A stretch of DNA of 39,029 nucleotides from JAQUCI01 sp964553255 (GCA_964553255.1 CAZKJS010000010.1:1-39029); one strand, 5' to 3'. Numbered from the stretch's first letter, positions 1-7,851 are shown. Notes: generated by a model from the letters alone, not told the origin. Translations and numbers: made by a program.

Positions 1-1
1 T

Positions 2-40
2 CTTAGACTTATCGCGGTTTCTTTAGCAAAACGGAATTAA
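2..40 (+). other. Possible 3' tail of an upstream CDS
   Basis: From base 2 a frame of 12 codons (ending AKRN) runs to a TAA at 38-40, ahead of the terminator at 74. This could be the last codons of an upstream + strand gene. The stretch is too short to identify, and the other two + frames stop even earlier. From here to the promoter nothing else is recognisable. Confidence 0.2.
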
Positions 41-73
41 CTTTTAGAATCTAACCCCTAATTAAATATCAAA

Positions 74-104
74 AAAAAGCACTTGCAATAAGTAAGTGCT
101 TTTT
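74..104 (+). terminator. Terminator of the gene upstream of the S10 operon
   Basis: An 11-bp stem (74-84 pairing with 94-104, A5-GCACTT with AAGTGC-T5) has a 9-nt loop and ends in a T-run, the classic intrinsic terminator form. It would end transcription entering from the left. The S10 promoter starts inside its loop, so the two elements share sequence. Confidence 0.75.
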
Positions 105-112
105 GTTATAAT
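83..112 (+). promoter_or_regulatory. Promoter of the S10-spc-alpha operon
   Basis: A -35 TTGCAA (83-88), an 18-bp spacer and a perfect -10 TATAAT (107-112) preceded by TGT (extended -10) predict a sigma-A start near 118-120. It is the only good promoter before rpsJ and would drive the whole ribosomal cluster. The -35 lies in the loop and 3' arm of the preceding terminator hairpin. Confidence 0.75.
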
Positions 113-122
113 ACTGGAGCTA

Positions 123-220
123 CCGCATTGACGTGCAAGGTTGCTGACACACTGAAAGGCGTTGTCATGATTGGTGAGAAGTCAGGTAATTTGCATTGAG
201 CGGGTTGGTCTTGAACCAAC
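123..220 (+). promoter_or_regulatory. Structured 5' leader of the S10 operon
   Basis: About 120 nt separate the predicted start from rpsJ. Complementary segments nest: CCGC 123-126 with GCGG 200-203, TGCAA 134-138 with TTGCA 191-195, GACACAC 146-152 with GTTGTC 161-166 (one bulge), and an adjacent hairpin GTTGGT 204-209 with ACCAAC 215-220. No U-run follows, so it is not a simple terminator. By analogy with the E. coli S10 leader (L4 autoregulation) it may bind an r-protein. Folding was by eye only. Confidence 0.4.
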
Positions 221-241
221 GAAAACAGAAGGAGGATTTTC

Positions 242-553
242 ATGGCAAAAAACAGCGTGCGTATTCGCTTAAAAGCGTATGAACACAGAACTCTTGATTC
301 GGCAGCTGAAAAAATCGTAATAGCTGCAAACGAACATGGAGCAAAGAAAGTTGTCGGACCAGTACCGTTACCGACAGAGAAACAAATTATTACTATTCTA
401 AGAGCGGTACATAAGTATAAAGATTCACGTGAACAATTTGAAGTAAGAACACACAAACGTTTGATTGAGATTGTTGGCCCATCAGCAGAAACGATCGATG
501 CATTAAGTCGATTAGAGTTGCCAAGTGGTGTTGACATCGAGATCAAGCTGTAG
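242..553 (+). CDS. rpsJ: 30S ribosomal protein S10
   Basis: First gene of the S10 operon, 103 aa, the usual length. The protein reads VRIRLKAYEHR near the start and KRLIEIVGPS near residue 80, both typical of S10, which sits in the 30S head and also acts in NusB-dependent antitermination. The start ATG follows AGGAGG with 6-nt spacing. rplC follows after 9 nt. A long minus-strand frame overlapping it is a shadow. Confidence 0.98.
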   Translation: MAKNSVRIRLKAYEHRTLDSAAEKIVIAANEHGAKKVVGPVPLPTEKQIITILRAVHKYKDSREQFEVRTHKRLIEIVGPSAETIDALSRLELPSGVDIEIKL

Positions 554-562
554 GAGGAAGAC

Positions 563-1246
563 ATGAAAGGAATACTAGGAAGAAAACTAGGAATGACACA
601 GGTATTTACTACTGAGGGTGTTATGATCCCGGTTACTGTAATAGAAGTTACCCCGAATGTTGTCTTACAACAAAAGACCGTTGAAACTGACGGTTATGAG
701 GCAACTCAATTAGGGATGGAAAATGTAAAAGAAAGACGCGCTACTAAAGCTGCCGTCGGACATGCGAAAAAGGCAGATACTGGTCCAAAGAAATTTGTCA
801 GAGAAATTCGTGGCAATGAAATGGTAGGTTACGCTGTTGGCTCGGAAGTAAAAGCAGACTTATTTGAAGCCGGAGAAGTTGTTGACGTTTCTGGAATATC
901 AAAAGGAAAAGGCTTTACTGGTGCTATCGCAAGACACAATCAAACGATTGGTCCTAAGTCTCATGGTTCAGGCTTCCATAGAGGAGTCGGTTCATTGGCG
1001 ACGATTGGACGTAATAACGGTATCATTAATAAAGGTACCAATATGGCTGGTCATGATGGAAGTCTGACTACCACAAATCAAAATTTGGTCGTAATCAAGG
1101 TTGATGTTGAAAATAACTATTTATTAGTTAAAGGAAATGTGCCAGGACCGAAAAAAGGTCTTGTTGTCGTAAAATCTGCGGCGAAGAAAAAAGCAGCTAG
1201 AACAGCAGCTGAATTAGTCGATTATGCCGCTGCGAAGGAGGAGTAA
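563..1246 (+). CDS. rplC: 50S ribosomal protein L3
   Basis: 227 aa, slightly longer than the usual 205-215 because of an Ala/Lys-rich C-terminal tail. It begins MKGILGRKLGMTQVF, the bacterial L3 signature. The central GSGFHRGVGS and NMAGHDG segments belong to the loop reaching toward the peptidyl-transferase centre. L3 is an early assembly initiator of the 50S subunit. AGGAGG precedes the ATG. The gap to rplD is 3 nt, so translation is probably coupled. Confidence 0.98.
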   Translation: MKGILGRKLGMTQVFTTEGVMIPVTVIEVTPNVVLQQKTVETDGYEATQLGMENVKERRATKAAVGHAKKADTGPKKFVREIRGNEMVGYAVGSEVKADLFEAGEVVDVSGISKGKGFTGAIARHNQTIGPKSHGSGFHRGVGSLATIGRNNGIINKGTNMAGHDGSLTTTNQNLVVIKVDVENNYLLVKGNVPGPKKGLVVVKSAAKKKAARTAAELVDYAAAKEE

Positions 1247-1249
1247 TAA

Positions 1250-1879
1250 ATGCCTAAGCTAACAGTATATAGCCTTGAAGGCAAAGAGTTACGCGATATC
1301 GCACTAGCTGAAGAAGTGTTTGGCATTCAGCCGCACAAACAAGCTATGTTTGATGCCGTTGTATTGCAAAGAGCTTCAATGCGTCAAGGAACTCACAGCA
1401 CAAAAACAAAAAGTGAAGTATCGGGTGGTGGTCGTAAGCCTTTTAGACAAAAGGGCACTGGTCGCGCTCGTCAAGGAAGTATTCGTGCAGTTCAAATGCG
1501 TGGTGGTGGAATTGCATTTGGTCCAAAACCGCGTGATTATGGTTTTAAATTAAATCGTAAAGTTCGTCGTTTAGCTCTAAGAAGCGTACTTTCACAAAAA
1601 GTTGTTGATGACGCTTGTAAAGTTGTTGATAGTTTAGCACTAAGTAGCACTAAGACAAAAGATTTCGTCAAAGTTATGAGCGTGTTAGGCTTAAGTCGCA
1701 AGATTCTGTTTGTAGCAAGTGCTAGTGAAGATTGGGACAATGCATACTTAGCTATGCGTAACATTCCTGATGCGATGTTCTTAATAGTTGAAGAGTTAAA
1801 TGTCTATGATGTTATGAATGCGGATAAGTTAGTCTTGACCGAAGGGGCAGCTAAATTAGCCGGGGAGGTATTCGCATAA
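1250..1879 (+). CDS. rplD: 50S ribosomal protein L4
   Basis: 209 aa, normal length. The internal extended loop that lines the exit tunnel is visible as the Gly/Arg-rich stretch around residues 50-90 (SGGGRKPFRQKGTGRARQGS). In E. coli L4 represses its own operon by binding the S10 leader, which makes the folded leader at 123-220 notable, although L4 control is not known to hold in Bacillota. The stop TAA shares its last base with the rplW start. Confidence 0.98.
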   Translation: MPKLTVYSLEGKELRDIALAEEVFGIQPHKQAMFDAVVLQRASMRQGTHSTKTKSEVSGGGRKPFRQKGTGRARQGSIRAVQMRGGGIAFGPKPRDYGFKLNRKVRRLALRSVLSQKVVDDACKVVDSLALSSTKTKDFVKVMSVLGLSRKILFVASASEDWDNAYLAMRNIPDAMFLIVEELNVYDVMNADKLVLTEGAAKLAGEVFA

Positions 1880-2163
1880 TGAGTTTACATGATATTATCG
1901 TTCGTCCGTTAGTGACTGAGAAATCAGTTAAATTAAACGAGACAAATAATGTAGTCGTTTTTGAAGTTAAGACAAAAGCAAATAAAACCGAAGTTAAACA
2001 AGCGGTAGAAGCGATTTTCAAGGTTAAAGTTGAAAAGGTTAATATCGTTAATGTCCATCCGAAAGAAAAACGTATGGGACGTTACGTTGGTAAGACAAAA
2101 GCAACAAGAAAAGCTTATGTCAAATTAGCTGGTGACAACAAGATTGATGTATTCTCAATTTAG
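1879..2163 (+). CDS. rplW: 50S ribosomal protein L23
   Basis: 94 aa, typical for L23. The opening IIVRPLVTEKS and the internal FEVKTKANKTEVKQAVE are family hallmarks. L23 sits at the tunnel exit and docks trigger factor, SRP and the SecY translocon. Its ATG overlaps the rplD stop by one base. A 62-nt gap follows, with a 6-bp inverted repeat (2173-2178 with 2191-2196), the longest gap within the S10 part of the cluster. Confidence 0.98.
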   Translation: MSLHDIIVRPLVTEKSVKLNETNNVVVFEVKTKANKTEVKQAVEAIFKVKVEKVNIVNVHPKEKRMGRYVGKTKATRKAYVKLAGDNKIDVFSI

Positions 2164-2225
2164 ATCACCCAAACGGAAGAAGAACGCTATTTCCGTAATA
2201 AATGCGTAAGGAGGAGAATTAATCC

Positions 2226-3059
2226 ATGGCGATTAAGAAATACAAACCGACTACCCCGGGACGTCGCGGTATGACAACTTTAGCTAATGAAGAGATTACA
2301 GCTAAGAAACCGGAAAAGTCCTTAACAGTCGCGCTTAACAGCAAAGGCGGCAGAAATAACTATGGTCGTATCACAACTCGTCACCAAGGTGGCGGACACA
2401 AACGCAAATATCGTCTAATCGATTTCAAAAGAGATAAAAACGATATACCAGCAATAGTAACAACGATTGAATATGATCCTAACAGATCAGCGAATATTGC
2501 ACTATTAACTTATAAAGATGGTGAAAAGCGCTATATTTTAGCTCCTAAGGGGCTTCAAATTGGTGCTATGGTAATGTCCGGTGAAAGTGCTGATATCATC
2601 GTTGGTAACAGCTTAGCAATTGGTAAAATGCCTGAAGGTACTGTTATCCATAATGTTGAGTTGAAACCTGGTAAAGGTGGCCAATTAGCTAGATCAGCTG
2701 GCGTATCGGCGCAAATATTGGGTATTGAAGATAAGTACGCTACTGTCAAATTAGCAAGTGGTGAAGTTCGTAAAATATTGACGACTTGTCGAGCGACAAT
2801 TGGTCAAGTTGGTAACGAAGACCACAGCTTAGTCAATATTGGTAAAGCTGGTAGATCACGTTGGATGGGTATTCGCCCTACCGTTCGTGGATCAGTTATG
2901 AACCCAGTTGATCATCCACATGGTGGTGGTGAAGGAAGATCACCAATCGGTCGTAAAGCACCGATGACACCTTGGGGTAAAAAAGCATTGGGTGTTAAGA
3001 CCCGCAAGAAGAAAAACGCCTCTGATAAGTTAATTGTTAGACGCCGCGATGCTAAGTAA
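2226..3059 (+). CDS. rplB: 50S ribosomal protein L2
   Basis: 277 aa, full length. It contains the C-terminal MNPVDHPHGGGEGRSPIGR motif near residues 225-243, whose His is close to the peptidyl-transferase centre, and the N-terminal KPTTPGRRG. L2 is needed for subunit association and peptidyl transfer. The start ATG follows AAGGAGGAG at the end of the 62-nt spacer. rpsS follows after 20 nt. Confidence 0.98.
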   Translation: MAIKKYKPTTPGRRGMTTLANEEITAKKPEKSLTVALNSKGGRNNYGRITTRHQGGGHKRKYRLIDFKRDKNDIPAIVTTIEYDPNRSANIALLTYKDGEKRYILAPKGLQIGAMVMSGESADIIVGNSLAIGKMPEGTVIHNVELKPGKGGQLARSAGVSAQILGIEDKYATVKLASGEVRKILTTCRATIGQVGNEDHSLVNIGKAGRSRWMGIRPTVRGSVMNPVDHPHGGGEGRSPIGRKAPMTPWGKKALGVKTRKKKNASDKLIVRRRDAK

Positions 3060-3079
3060 ACGAAAGGAAGGAAGATGAA

Positions 3080-3352
3080 ATGGCAAGAAGCTTAAAAAAA
3101 GGTCCGTTCTGTGATGAGTATCTTTTAAAGAAAGTCGCAGCAATTGAGAAAAGTAAGAAAAAAGAAGTAATCAAAACATGGTCACGTCGCTCAACGATTT
3201 TCCCTCAGTTTGTTGAACACACATTCGCTGTTTACAATGGCAAAGAGCATGTGCCGGTCTATGTAACCGAAGATATGGTTGGACACAAATTAGGTGAGTT
3301 TGTACCAACAAGAAAGTTCGGCGGACATGGTTCCGACGACAAGAAAGCGTAG
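3080..3352 (+). CDS. rpsS: 30S ribosomal protein S19
   Basis: 90 aa, normal. It starts MARSLKKGPFCDEYLLKKV and carries TWSRRSTIFPQFV and KLGEFVPTRKFGGH, the conserved S19 blocks. It binds the 30S head next to S13 and contributes to bridge B1a. The ribosome binding site is GGAAGGAAG upstream. The stop TAG is followed by the AGGAGG for rplV. Confidence 0.98.
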   Translation: MARSLKKGPFCDEYLLKKVAAIEKSKKKEVIKTWSRRSTIFPQFVEHTFAVYNGKEHVPVYVTEDMVGHKLGEFVPTRKFGGHGSDDKKA

Positions 3353-3361
3353 GAGGAAAAC

Positions 3362-3694
3362 ATGGAAGTTAGAGCTATAGCTAAAACAGTACGTGTTCCA
3401 GCTCGTAAAGCGCGTATCGTATTGGATTTAGTAAGAGGAAAAAACGTTGCTGAAGCAGCCGCAATCTTAAAGTTTAAACCTAATTATGCAGCTGAGGTTT
3501 GTAGTAAGGTGTTAAAATCCGCTATCAGTAACGCTGTAAACAATCACCAATTAACTGAAGATAAATTATTTGTTAAAGAATGTTACGCGAATGAAAGTGT
3601 AACGATGAAAAGATTTAGAGCAGCTGCCAAAGGTAGTGCTCATCCGATTATGAAACGTACCAGCCACATTACATTTGTGGTTGCGGAACGCTAG
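3362..3694 (+). CDS. rplV: 50S ribosomal protein L22
   Basis: 110 aa, typical. It starts MEVRAIAKTVRVPARKARIVLDLVRGK. The C-terminal hairpin segment RAKG-like (RFRAAAKGSAHPIMKRTSHI) is the beta-loop that enters the exit tunnel with L4, where macrolide-resistance changes occur in other species. No insertion or deletion is evident in that loop. AGGAGG lies just before the start. Confidence 0.98.
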   Translation: MEVRAIAKTVRVPARKARIVLDLVRGKNVAEAAAILKFKPNYAAEVCSKVLKSAISNAVNNHQLTEDKLFVKECYANESVTMKRFRAAAKGSAHPIMKRTSHITFVVAER

Positions 3695-3705
3695 GAGGAA
3701 GCAGA

Positions 3706-4512
3706 ATGGGTCAAAAAGTTAATCCTATCGGTATGCGCGTCGGGATAATCCGTGATTGGGAATCTCGTTGGTACGCCGAAAAAGAATATGGAACATTAGT
3801 TAAGGAAGATGCGGTAATTCGTACATTCTTATTTAAAGAATTAAAAGCTGCTTATGTTTCTCGAATTGAGATCGAAAGATCAAAAAACCGTATTGAACTT
3901 ATCATTCGGACAGCTCGTCCAGGTGTTATCATCGGTACAAACGGTGAAGCGGTTGAAGTTTTAAAGAAGAAACTTGAAAAAATCGTTAATGGTAAATCAG
4001 TATTTATCAAGGTCGTTGAGATCGCAAATCCTGACCTTGATGCCAATCTAGTTGCTAGAGGTATTGCTGAACAACTTGAACAACGTGCCTCGTTTAGAAC
4101 AGCACAAAAGAAGGCAATTCAAAAAACAATGCGTGCTGGTGCTAAAGGTATCAAAACGATCGTTTCTGGTCGTTTGGGTGGCACTGATATCGCTCGTAGT
4201 GAAGGTTATTCCGAAGGAACAACACCATTACATACGTTGAGATCAGATATTGATTTTGCGATTTATGAAGCTATGACTACCTATGGTAAATTAGGTGTTA
4301 AGGTATGGATCTGTCGTGGTGAAGTATTACCTGGTAATATGGTAACTGAGCCGGAAGCGCCAAAAATAGCACGTCCAAATGACAGACGTCGTCCGCGTCG
4401 TGATGACAACAGACAACGTGACAACCGTCGTCCGCGTCATGAGATCACTCCTCGTGATATTCCTGATGCACCTACAGCAGAAGCCGCGGTGGATGTTGAA
4501 GGGGGTAATTAA
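3706..4512 (+). CDS. rpsC: 30S ribosomal protein S3 with Arg-rich C-terminal tail
   Basis: 268 aa, versus about 218-230 in most Bacillota. Residues 1-215 are ordinary S3: MGQKVNPIGMRVGIIRDW, a KH domain with PGVIIGTNGE, and the C-terminal domain with SGRLGGTDIARSE. S3 lines the mRNA entry channel. From about residue 225 a tail rich in Arg, Asp and Asn (RRPRRDDNRQRDNRRPRHE) is followed by an acidic/Ala segment ending VDVEGGN. The tail includes a repeated 13-base unit encoding RRPR. Its role is unknown. Confidence 0.97.
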   Translation: MGQKVNPIGMRVGIIRDWESRWYAEKEYGTLVKEDAVIRTFLFKELKAAYVSRIEIERSKNRIELIIRTARPGVIIGTNGEAVEVLKKKLEKIVNGKSVFIKVVEIANPDLDANLVARGIAEQLEQRASFRTAQKKAIQKTMRAGAKGIKTIVSGRLGGTDIARSEGYSEGTTPLHTLRSDIDFAIYEAMTTYGKLGVKVWICRGEVLPGNMVTEPEAPKIARPNDRRRPRRDDNRQRDNRRPRHEITPRDIPDAPTAEAAVDVEGGN

Positions 4513-4514
4513 TT

Positions 4515-4931
4515 ATGTTGATGCCTAACAGAACAAAATATCGTCGTCCTCATCGCGTTAGCTATGAGGGCAAGACAAAGGCAGGTCGTGCAGTAGCCTT
4601 TGGTGAATATGGATTAGTGGCCGAAGAGGGTGGATATGTTTCAAACCGTCAAATCGAGTCAGCTCGTATCGCGATGACGCGTTACATGAAGCGCGGCGGT
4701 AATGTTTGGATCAAAATCTTCCCACATTTAGCTAGAACAAAGAAACCGCTTGAAGTTCGTATGGGTAGCGGTAAGGGTGCTCCTGAAGGTTGGGTAGCTG
4801 TCGTTAAACCTGGTCGTGTTATGTTTGAGATCGGTGGAGTTGACGAAGAAGTAGCTCGTGAAGCTTTCCGTTTAGCATCTCATAAATTACCTGTCAAGTC
4901 CCGCTTTGTTAAGAAGGGTGAGGAGGAATAG
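4515..4931 (+). CDS. rplP: 50S ribosomal protein L16
   Basis: 138 aa, normal. The start MLMPNRTKYRRPHRV matches the family, so the first of two close ATGs is preferred. GSGKGAPEGWVAVVKPGRVMFE is the conserved core. L16 is a late assembly protein near the A-site tRNA. It lies 2 nt after rpsC and 2 nt before rpmC. The ribosome binding site GGGGG overlaps the end of rpsC. Confidence 0.98.
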   Translation: MLMPNRTKYRRPHRVSYEGKTKAGRAVAFGEYGLVAEEGGYVSNRQIESARIAMTRYMKRGGNVWIKIFPHLARTKKPLEVRMGSGKGAPEGWVAVVKPGRVMFEIGGVDEEVAREAFRLASHKLPVKSRFVKKGEEE

Positions 4932-4933
4932 TA

Positions 4934-5134
4934 ATGAAGATTAAAGATATAAGAGAAAAAAGTAATGAAGAATTACTTAAAGAAGTTGATTCTTTAAAGG
5001 AAGAACTATTCACATTACGCTTTCAACAAGCAACCGGACAATTGACTAATTCAGCTAAGATGAAGGATGTCAAGAAGACGATTGCCCGTATCAAGACAGT
5101 GATCACTGAGCGTGAGCTTAGTGGGGTTAAGTAA
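4934..5134 (+). CDS. rpmC: 50S ribosomal protein L29
   Basis: 66 aa, two-helix protein with MKIKDIREKSNEELLKEV and LRFQQATGQLTNSAKMKDVKKTIARIKTV (family signature). It sits near the tunnel exit beside L23. GAGGAGG lies in the end of rplP. Confidence 0.98.
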   Translation: MKIKDIREKSNEELLKEVDSLKEELFTLRFQQATGQLTNSAKMKDVKKTIARIKTVITERELSGVK

Positions 5135-5148
5135 GGGGGATCAAGGAT

Positions 5149-5412
5149 ATGACAGAAAGATCAAACCGAAAAGTGTATCGTGGAAAAGTAGTTTCTGATA
5201 AAGCTGATAAGACAATCATTGTTGAAGTCAGCACTTCGAAACGACACAATTTATATGGTAAAAAAGTAAGATATTCAAACAAATTTACAGCTCATGATGA
5301 AGCTAACGAAGCCCGTATGGGTGATTTAGTCGAAATAATGGAAACGCGTCCATTATCAGCGACAAAAAGATTTCGTTTAGTGAGAATCGTTGAAAAAGCT
5401 GTAGTTGTCTAG
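5149..5412 (+). CDS. rpsQ: 30S ribosomal protein S17
   Basis: 87 aa, OB-fold 16S rRNA-binding protein. YRGKVVSDKADKTIIVEV at the N-terminus and GDLVEIMETRPLSATKRFRLV near residues 60-78 are the conserved blocks. The start is ATG after AAGGGGGATC. The gap of 14 nt to rpmC and 22 nt to rplN carries only ribosome binding sites. Confidence 0.98.
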   Translation: MTERSNRKVYRGKVVSDKADKTIIVEVSTSKRHNLYGKKVRYSNKFTAHDEANEARMGDLVEIMETRPLSATKRFRLVRIVEKAVVV

Positions 5413-5434
5413 AAGACAGAAGGAGGAGTGAAAG

Positions 5435-5803
5435 ATGATTCATAACGAAACCAGATGTCGCGTGGCAGATAATTCAGGTGCAAAAGAAGTGTTGGTTATT
5501 CGCTGTTTAGGTGGTAGCCGTCGTCATTATTCAAATATTGGTGACATTGTTGTTTGCACAGTTAAAGACGCAACTCCTGGAGGAGGCGTTAAAAAAGGTG
5601 ATGTTGTAAAAGGTGTTATCGTTCGTACAAAATACGGTGTGCGTCGTGAGAATGGTTCATATATCAAATTTGATGATAATGCAGTTGTGTTGATCAAAGA
5701 TGATAATACCCCTCGTGGAACTCGTATCTTCGGACCGGTAGCCAGAGAATTGCGTGATAAAGATTTCATAAAAATTGTGTCTTTAGCACCGGAAGTACTG
5801 TAA
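5435..5803 (+). CDS. rplN: 50S ribosomal protein L14
   Basis: 122 aa, exact family length. MIHNETRCRVADNSGAKEV and RGTRIFGPVARELRDKDFIKIVSLAPEVL are textbook L14. The protein forms intersubunit bridge contacts and is the target of the silencing factor RsfS. The ribosome binding site is AGGAGG. Confidence 0.98.
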   Translation: MIHNETRCRVADNSGAKEVLVIRCLGGSRRHYSNIGDIVVCTVKDATPGGGVKKGDVVKGVIVRTKYGVRRENGSYIKFDDNAVVLIKDDNTPRGTRIFGPVARELRDKDFIKIVSLAPEVL

Positions 5804-5813
5804 GGAGGCACAT

Positions 5814-6122
5814 ATGAAAATAAAAAAAGGTGATAAAGTAATCGTTATAACCGGTGCTGATAAAGGTACAATCGGTGAGGTAACGAAAGTGTTCCCGACA
5901 GAGGAGAAAGTTATCGTTGAGGGTGTAAATCTTCGTAAGAAACATTTAAAACCCAACCAAGCTAATCCTGATGGCGGTATCATAGAAAAAGAAATGCCAA
6001 TTCATGTATCTAATGTAATGGCATATGATTCAAAAGCAAAAAAAGCTAGTAGAATCAGCATTAAAGAAGTAAAAGGAAAGAAAACACGTGTCTATGCTAA
6101 AACTGGCACGGCGTTGAAGTAA
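5814..6122 (+). CDS. rplX: 50S ribosomal protein L24
   Basis: 102 aa. A KOW motif occupies about residues 3-33 (IKKGDKVIVITGADKGTIGEVTKV), followed by the conserved EGVNLRKKHLKPNQ. L24 initiates 50S assembly at the 5' end of 23S rRNA. It starts 10 nt after rplN with AAGGAGG upstream. Confidence 0.98.
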   Translation: MKIKKGDKVIVITGADKGTIGEVTKVFPTEEKVIVEGVNLRKKHLKPNQANPDGGIIEKEMPIHVSNVMAYDSKAKKASRISIKEVKGKKTRVYAKTGTALK

Positions 6123-6136
6123 GGGGGAAATAAAAG

Positions 6137-6679
6137 ATGAACCGCCTTAAAGAAAAATATGTTAAAGAAATCGTACCAGCATTAGAAAAACAATTTAACT
6201 TTAGTTCAGTAATGCAGGTGCCAAAAATCGAGAAGATCGTTATCAATATGGGAGTTGGTGAAGCAATCACTAATGCCAAAGCATTGGAAGATGCTGTAGC
6301 TGAGCTAACCGTAATCGCTGGTCAAAAGCCAGTTATCACCAAAGCGAAAAAATCAATTGCGAACTTCAAATTACGTGAAGGTATGGCAATTGGTTGTAAA
6401 GTAACTTTGCGTGGTGAAAGAATGTATGAATTCTTGGATAAACTGGTCAATATCTCGTTACCACGCGTTCGCGATTTCCGTGGCGTAAGCAGCCATTCAT
6501 TTGATGGTCGTGGTAATTATACTTTAGGTATAAAAGAGCAATTGATCTTCCCAGAAATTAACTACGATAAAGTAAACAAGCTTCGTGGCATGGATGTTGT
6601 AATCGTTACAACAGCTAAGAATGACGAAGAAGGAAGAGCGTTACTGAGTGCTATCGGTATGCCTTTTGAAAAGAAGTAG
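6137..6679 (+). CDS. rplE: 50S ribosomal protein L5
   Basis: 180 aa, typical. NRLKEKYVKEIVPAL at the start, KIVINMGVGEA, and RDFRGVSSHSFDGRGNYTLGIKEQ near residues 112-135 identify L5, which binds 5S rRNA and the P-site tRNA elbow. The ribosome binding site is AAGGGGG. rpsN follows 13 nt downstream. Confidence 0.98.
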   Translation: MNRLKEKYVKEIVPALEKQFNFSSVMQVPKIEKIVINMGVGEAITNAKALEDAVAELTVIAGQKPVITKAKKSIANFKLREGMAIGCKVTLRGERMYEFLDKLVNISLPRVRDFRGVSSHSFDGRGNYTLGIKEQLIFPEINYDKVNKLRGMDVVIVTTAKNDEEGRALLSAIGMPFEKK

Positions 6680-6692
6680 GGGGACAAGGTAA

Positions 6693-6878
6693 ATGGCAAA
6701 AACATCAATGAAAATTAAATGTAGCCGCCCGGCAAAATTCAAAGTTCGTGAGTATACACGCTGTGAACGTTGTGGACGTCCTCATTCTGTATTGAGTAAG
6801 TATAAACTATGCCGTATCTGCTTCCGTGAATTGGCTTATAAAGGTCAATTACCGGGCGTTAAGAAGGCTAGCTGGTAA
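6693..6878 (+). CDS. rpsN: 30S ribosomal protein S14, type Z
   Basis: 61 aa, the short zinc-binding form. Two CxxC pairs are visible, CERC (24-27) and CRIC (40-43), the Zn ribbon absent from the roughly 90-aa zinc-free paralogue used under zinc starvation. A Fur-family (possibly Zur-like) regulator is present at 25195, but nothing here shows zinc control of this copy. The C-terminus PGVKKASW is conserved. Confidence 0.98.
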   Translation: MAKTSMKIKCSRPAKFKVREYTRCERCGRPHSVLSKYKLCRICFRELAYKGQLPGVKKASW

Positions 6879-6894
6879 AGGAGGAACTATCACT

Positions 6895-7290
6895 ATGACA
6901 ATGACAGATCCAATTGCTGATATGCTGACTAGAATTCGTAACGCTATCCAACAGCGTCACGATGTAGTTGAAGTTCCGGCAAATAAAGAGAAAACTGAGA
7001 TCGCAAGGATCTTAAAAGAAGAAGGTTATATCGCTAATTTCGTTGTATCGGGTGATACAAAGAAAACGATAACAATTGCTTTACGTTATGGTGCTAATAA
7101 TGAAAAGGTTATTAGTGGTTTAAAACGTATTTCAAAGCCTGGTTTAAGAGTTTATGCAAAAGTTGATTCAATTCCACGAGTATTAAATGGCTTGGGGATT
7201 GCAATCATTTCTACATCCAATGGCGTTATGACAGACAAACAAGCTAGAGCCAAACATGTTGGTGGCGAAGTCTTAGCCTATATTTGGTAA
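6895..7290 (+). CDS. rpsH: 30S ribosomal protein S8
   Basis: 131 aa from the ATG at 6895, giving MTMTDPIADMLTRIRNA, the normal S8 start, with AAGGAGG upstream. The same frame is open upstream to 6826 but that part overlaps rpsN. GLRVYAKVDSIPRVLNGLGIAIISTSNGVMTD is the conserved C-terminal block. S8 is a primary 16S rRNA binder and in E. coli the spc-operon repressor. Confidence 0.97.
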   Translation: MTMTDPIADMLTRIRNAIQQRHDVVEVPANKEKTEIARILKEEGYIANFVVSGDTKKTITIALRYGANNEKVISGLKRISKPGLRVYAKVDSIPRVLNGLGIAIISTSNGVMTDKQARAKHVGGEVLAYIW

Positions 7291-7308
7291 GATAAGAAAG
7301 GAAATAAT

Positions 7309-7851
7309 ATGTCACGTATCGGAAATAAAACGATTACCATTCCTGAAGGTGTCGAAGTAACGATATCAAAAGCGAATGAGGTGACGGTCAAAGGTCCTAA
7401 GGGATCTCTAACGCGTCAGTTTCACCCGGAGTTGAAAATCGAAAACAATGAGGGAATCATAACTGTTTCTCGTCCAAATGACGAAAAACACATCAAGCAA
7501 TTACACGGTACAACCAGAGCACTTATCAACAACATGATCGTTGGAGTAAGTGAGGGATTTAGTAAAGTGTTAGAAATCGTTGGTATCGGTTATCGTGCGG
7601 CGATTGAAGGAAACAAGTTAACCATGAGCATGGGATATTCTCATCCAGTTGTCATCATGGTTGAAGATGGTATTACAGTAACTTGTAAAACACCAACTGA
7701 GGTCACTGTTAGCGGTATAGATAAACAGCGTGTTGGTGAGCTTGCAAGCAATATCAGAGCTGTTCGTAAACCTGAGCCATATCTTGGTAAAGGTATTCGT
7801 TATAAAGGTGAAAAGATCCGTCGCAAAGAAGGCAAGACGGCTGCTAAGTAA
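7309..7851 (+). CDS. rplF: 50S ribosomal protein L6
   Basis: 180 aa, two-domain L6. MSRIGNKTITIPEGVEV at the start and the C-terminal KPEPYLGKGIRYKGEKIRRKEGK motif are diagnostic. L6 lies near the sarcin-ricin loop and the L7/L12 stalk base. The ribosome binding site is GAAAGGA. rplR follows 24 nt on. Confidence 0.98.
   Translation: MSRIGNKTITIPEGVEVTISKANEVTVKGPKGSLTRQFHPELKIENNEGIITVSRPNDEKHIKQLHGTTRALINNMIVGVSEGFSKVLEIVGIGYRAAIEGNKLTMSMGYSHPVVIMVEDGITVTCKTPTEVTVSGIDKQRVGELASNIRAVRKPEPYLGKGIRYKGEKIRRKEGKTAAK

Noticed and set aside
106..564. A 152-codon minus-strand frame over rpsJ
   Set aside because: It is antisense to a certain S10 gene, has no recognisable protein features and no ribosome binding site; coding in rpsJ explains the sequence.
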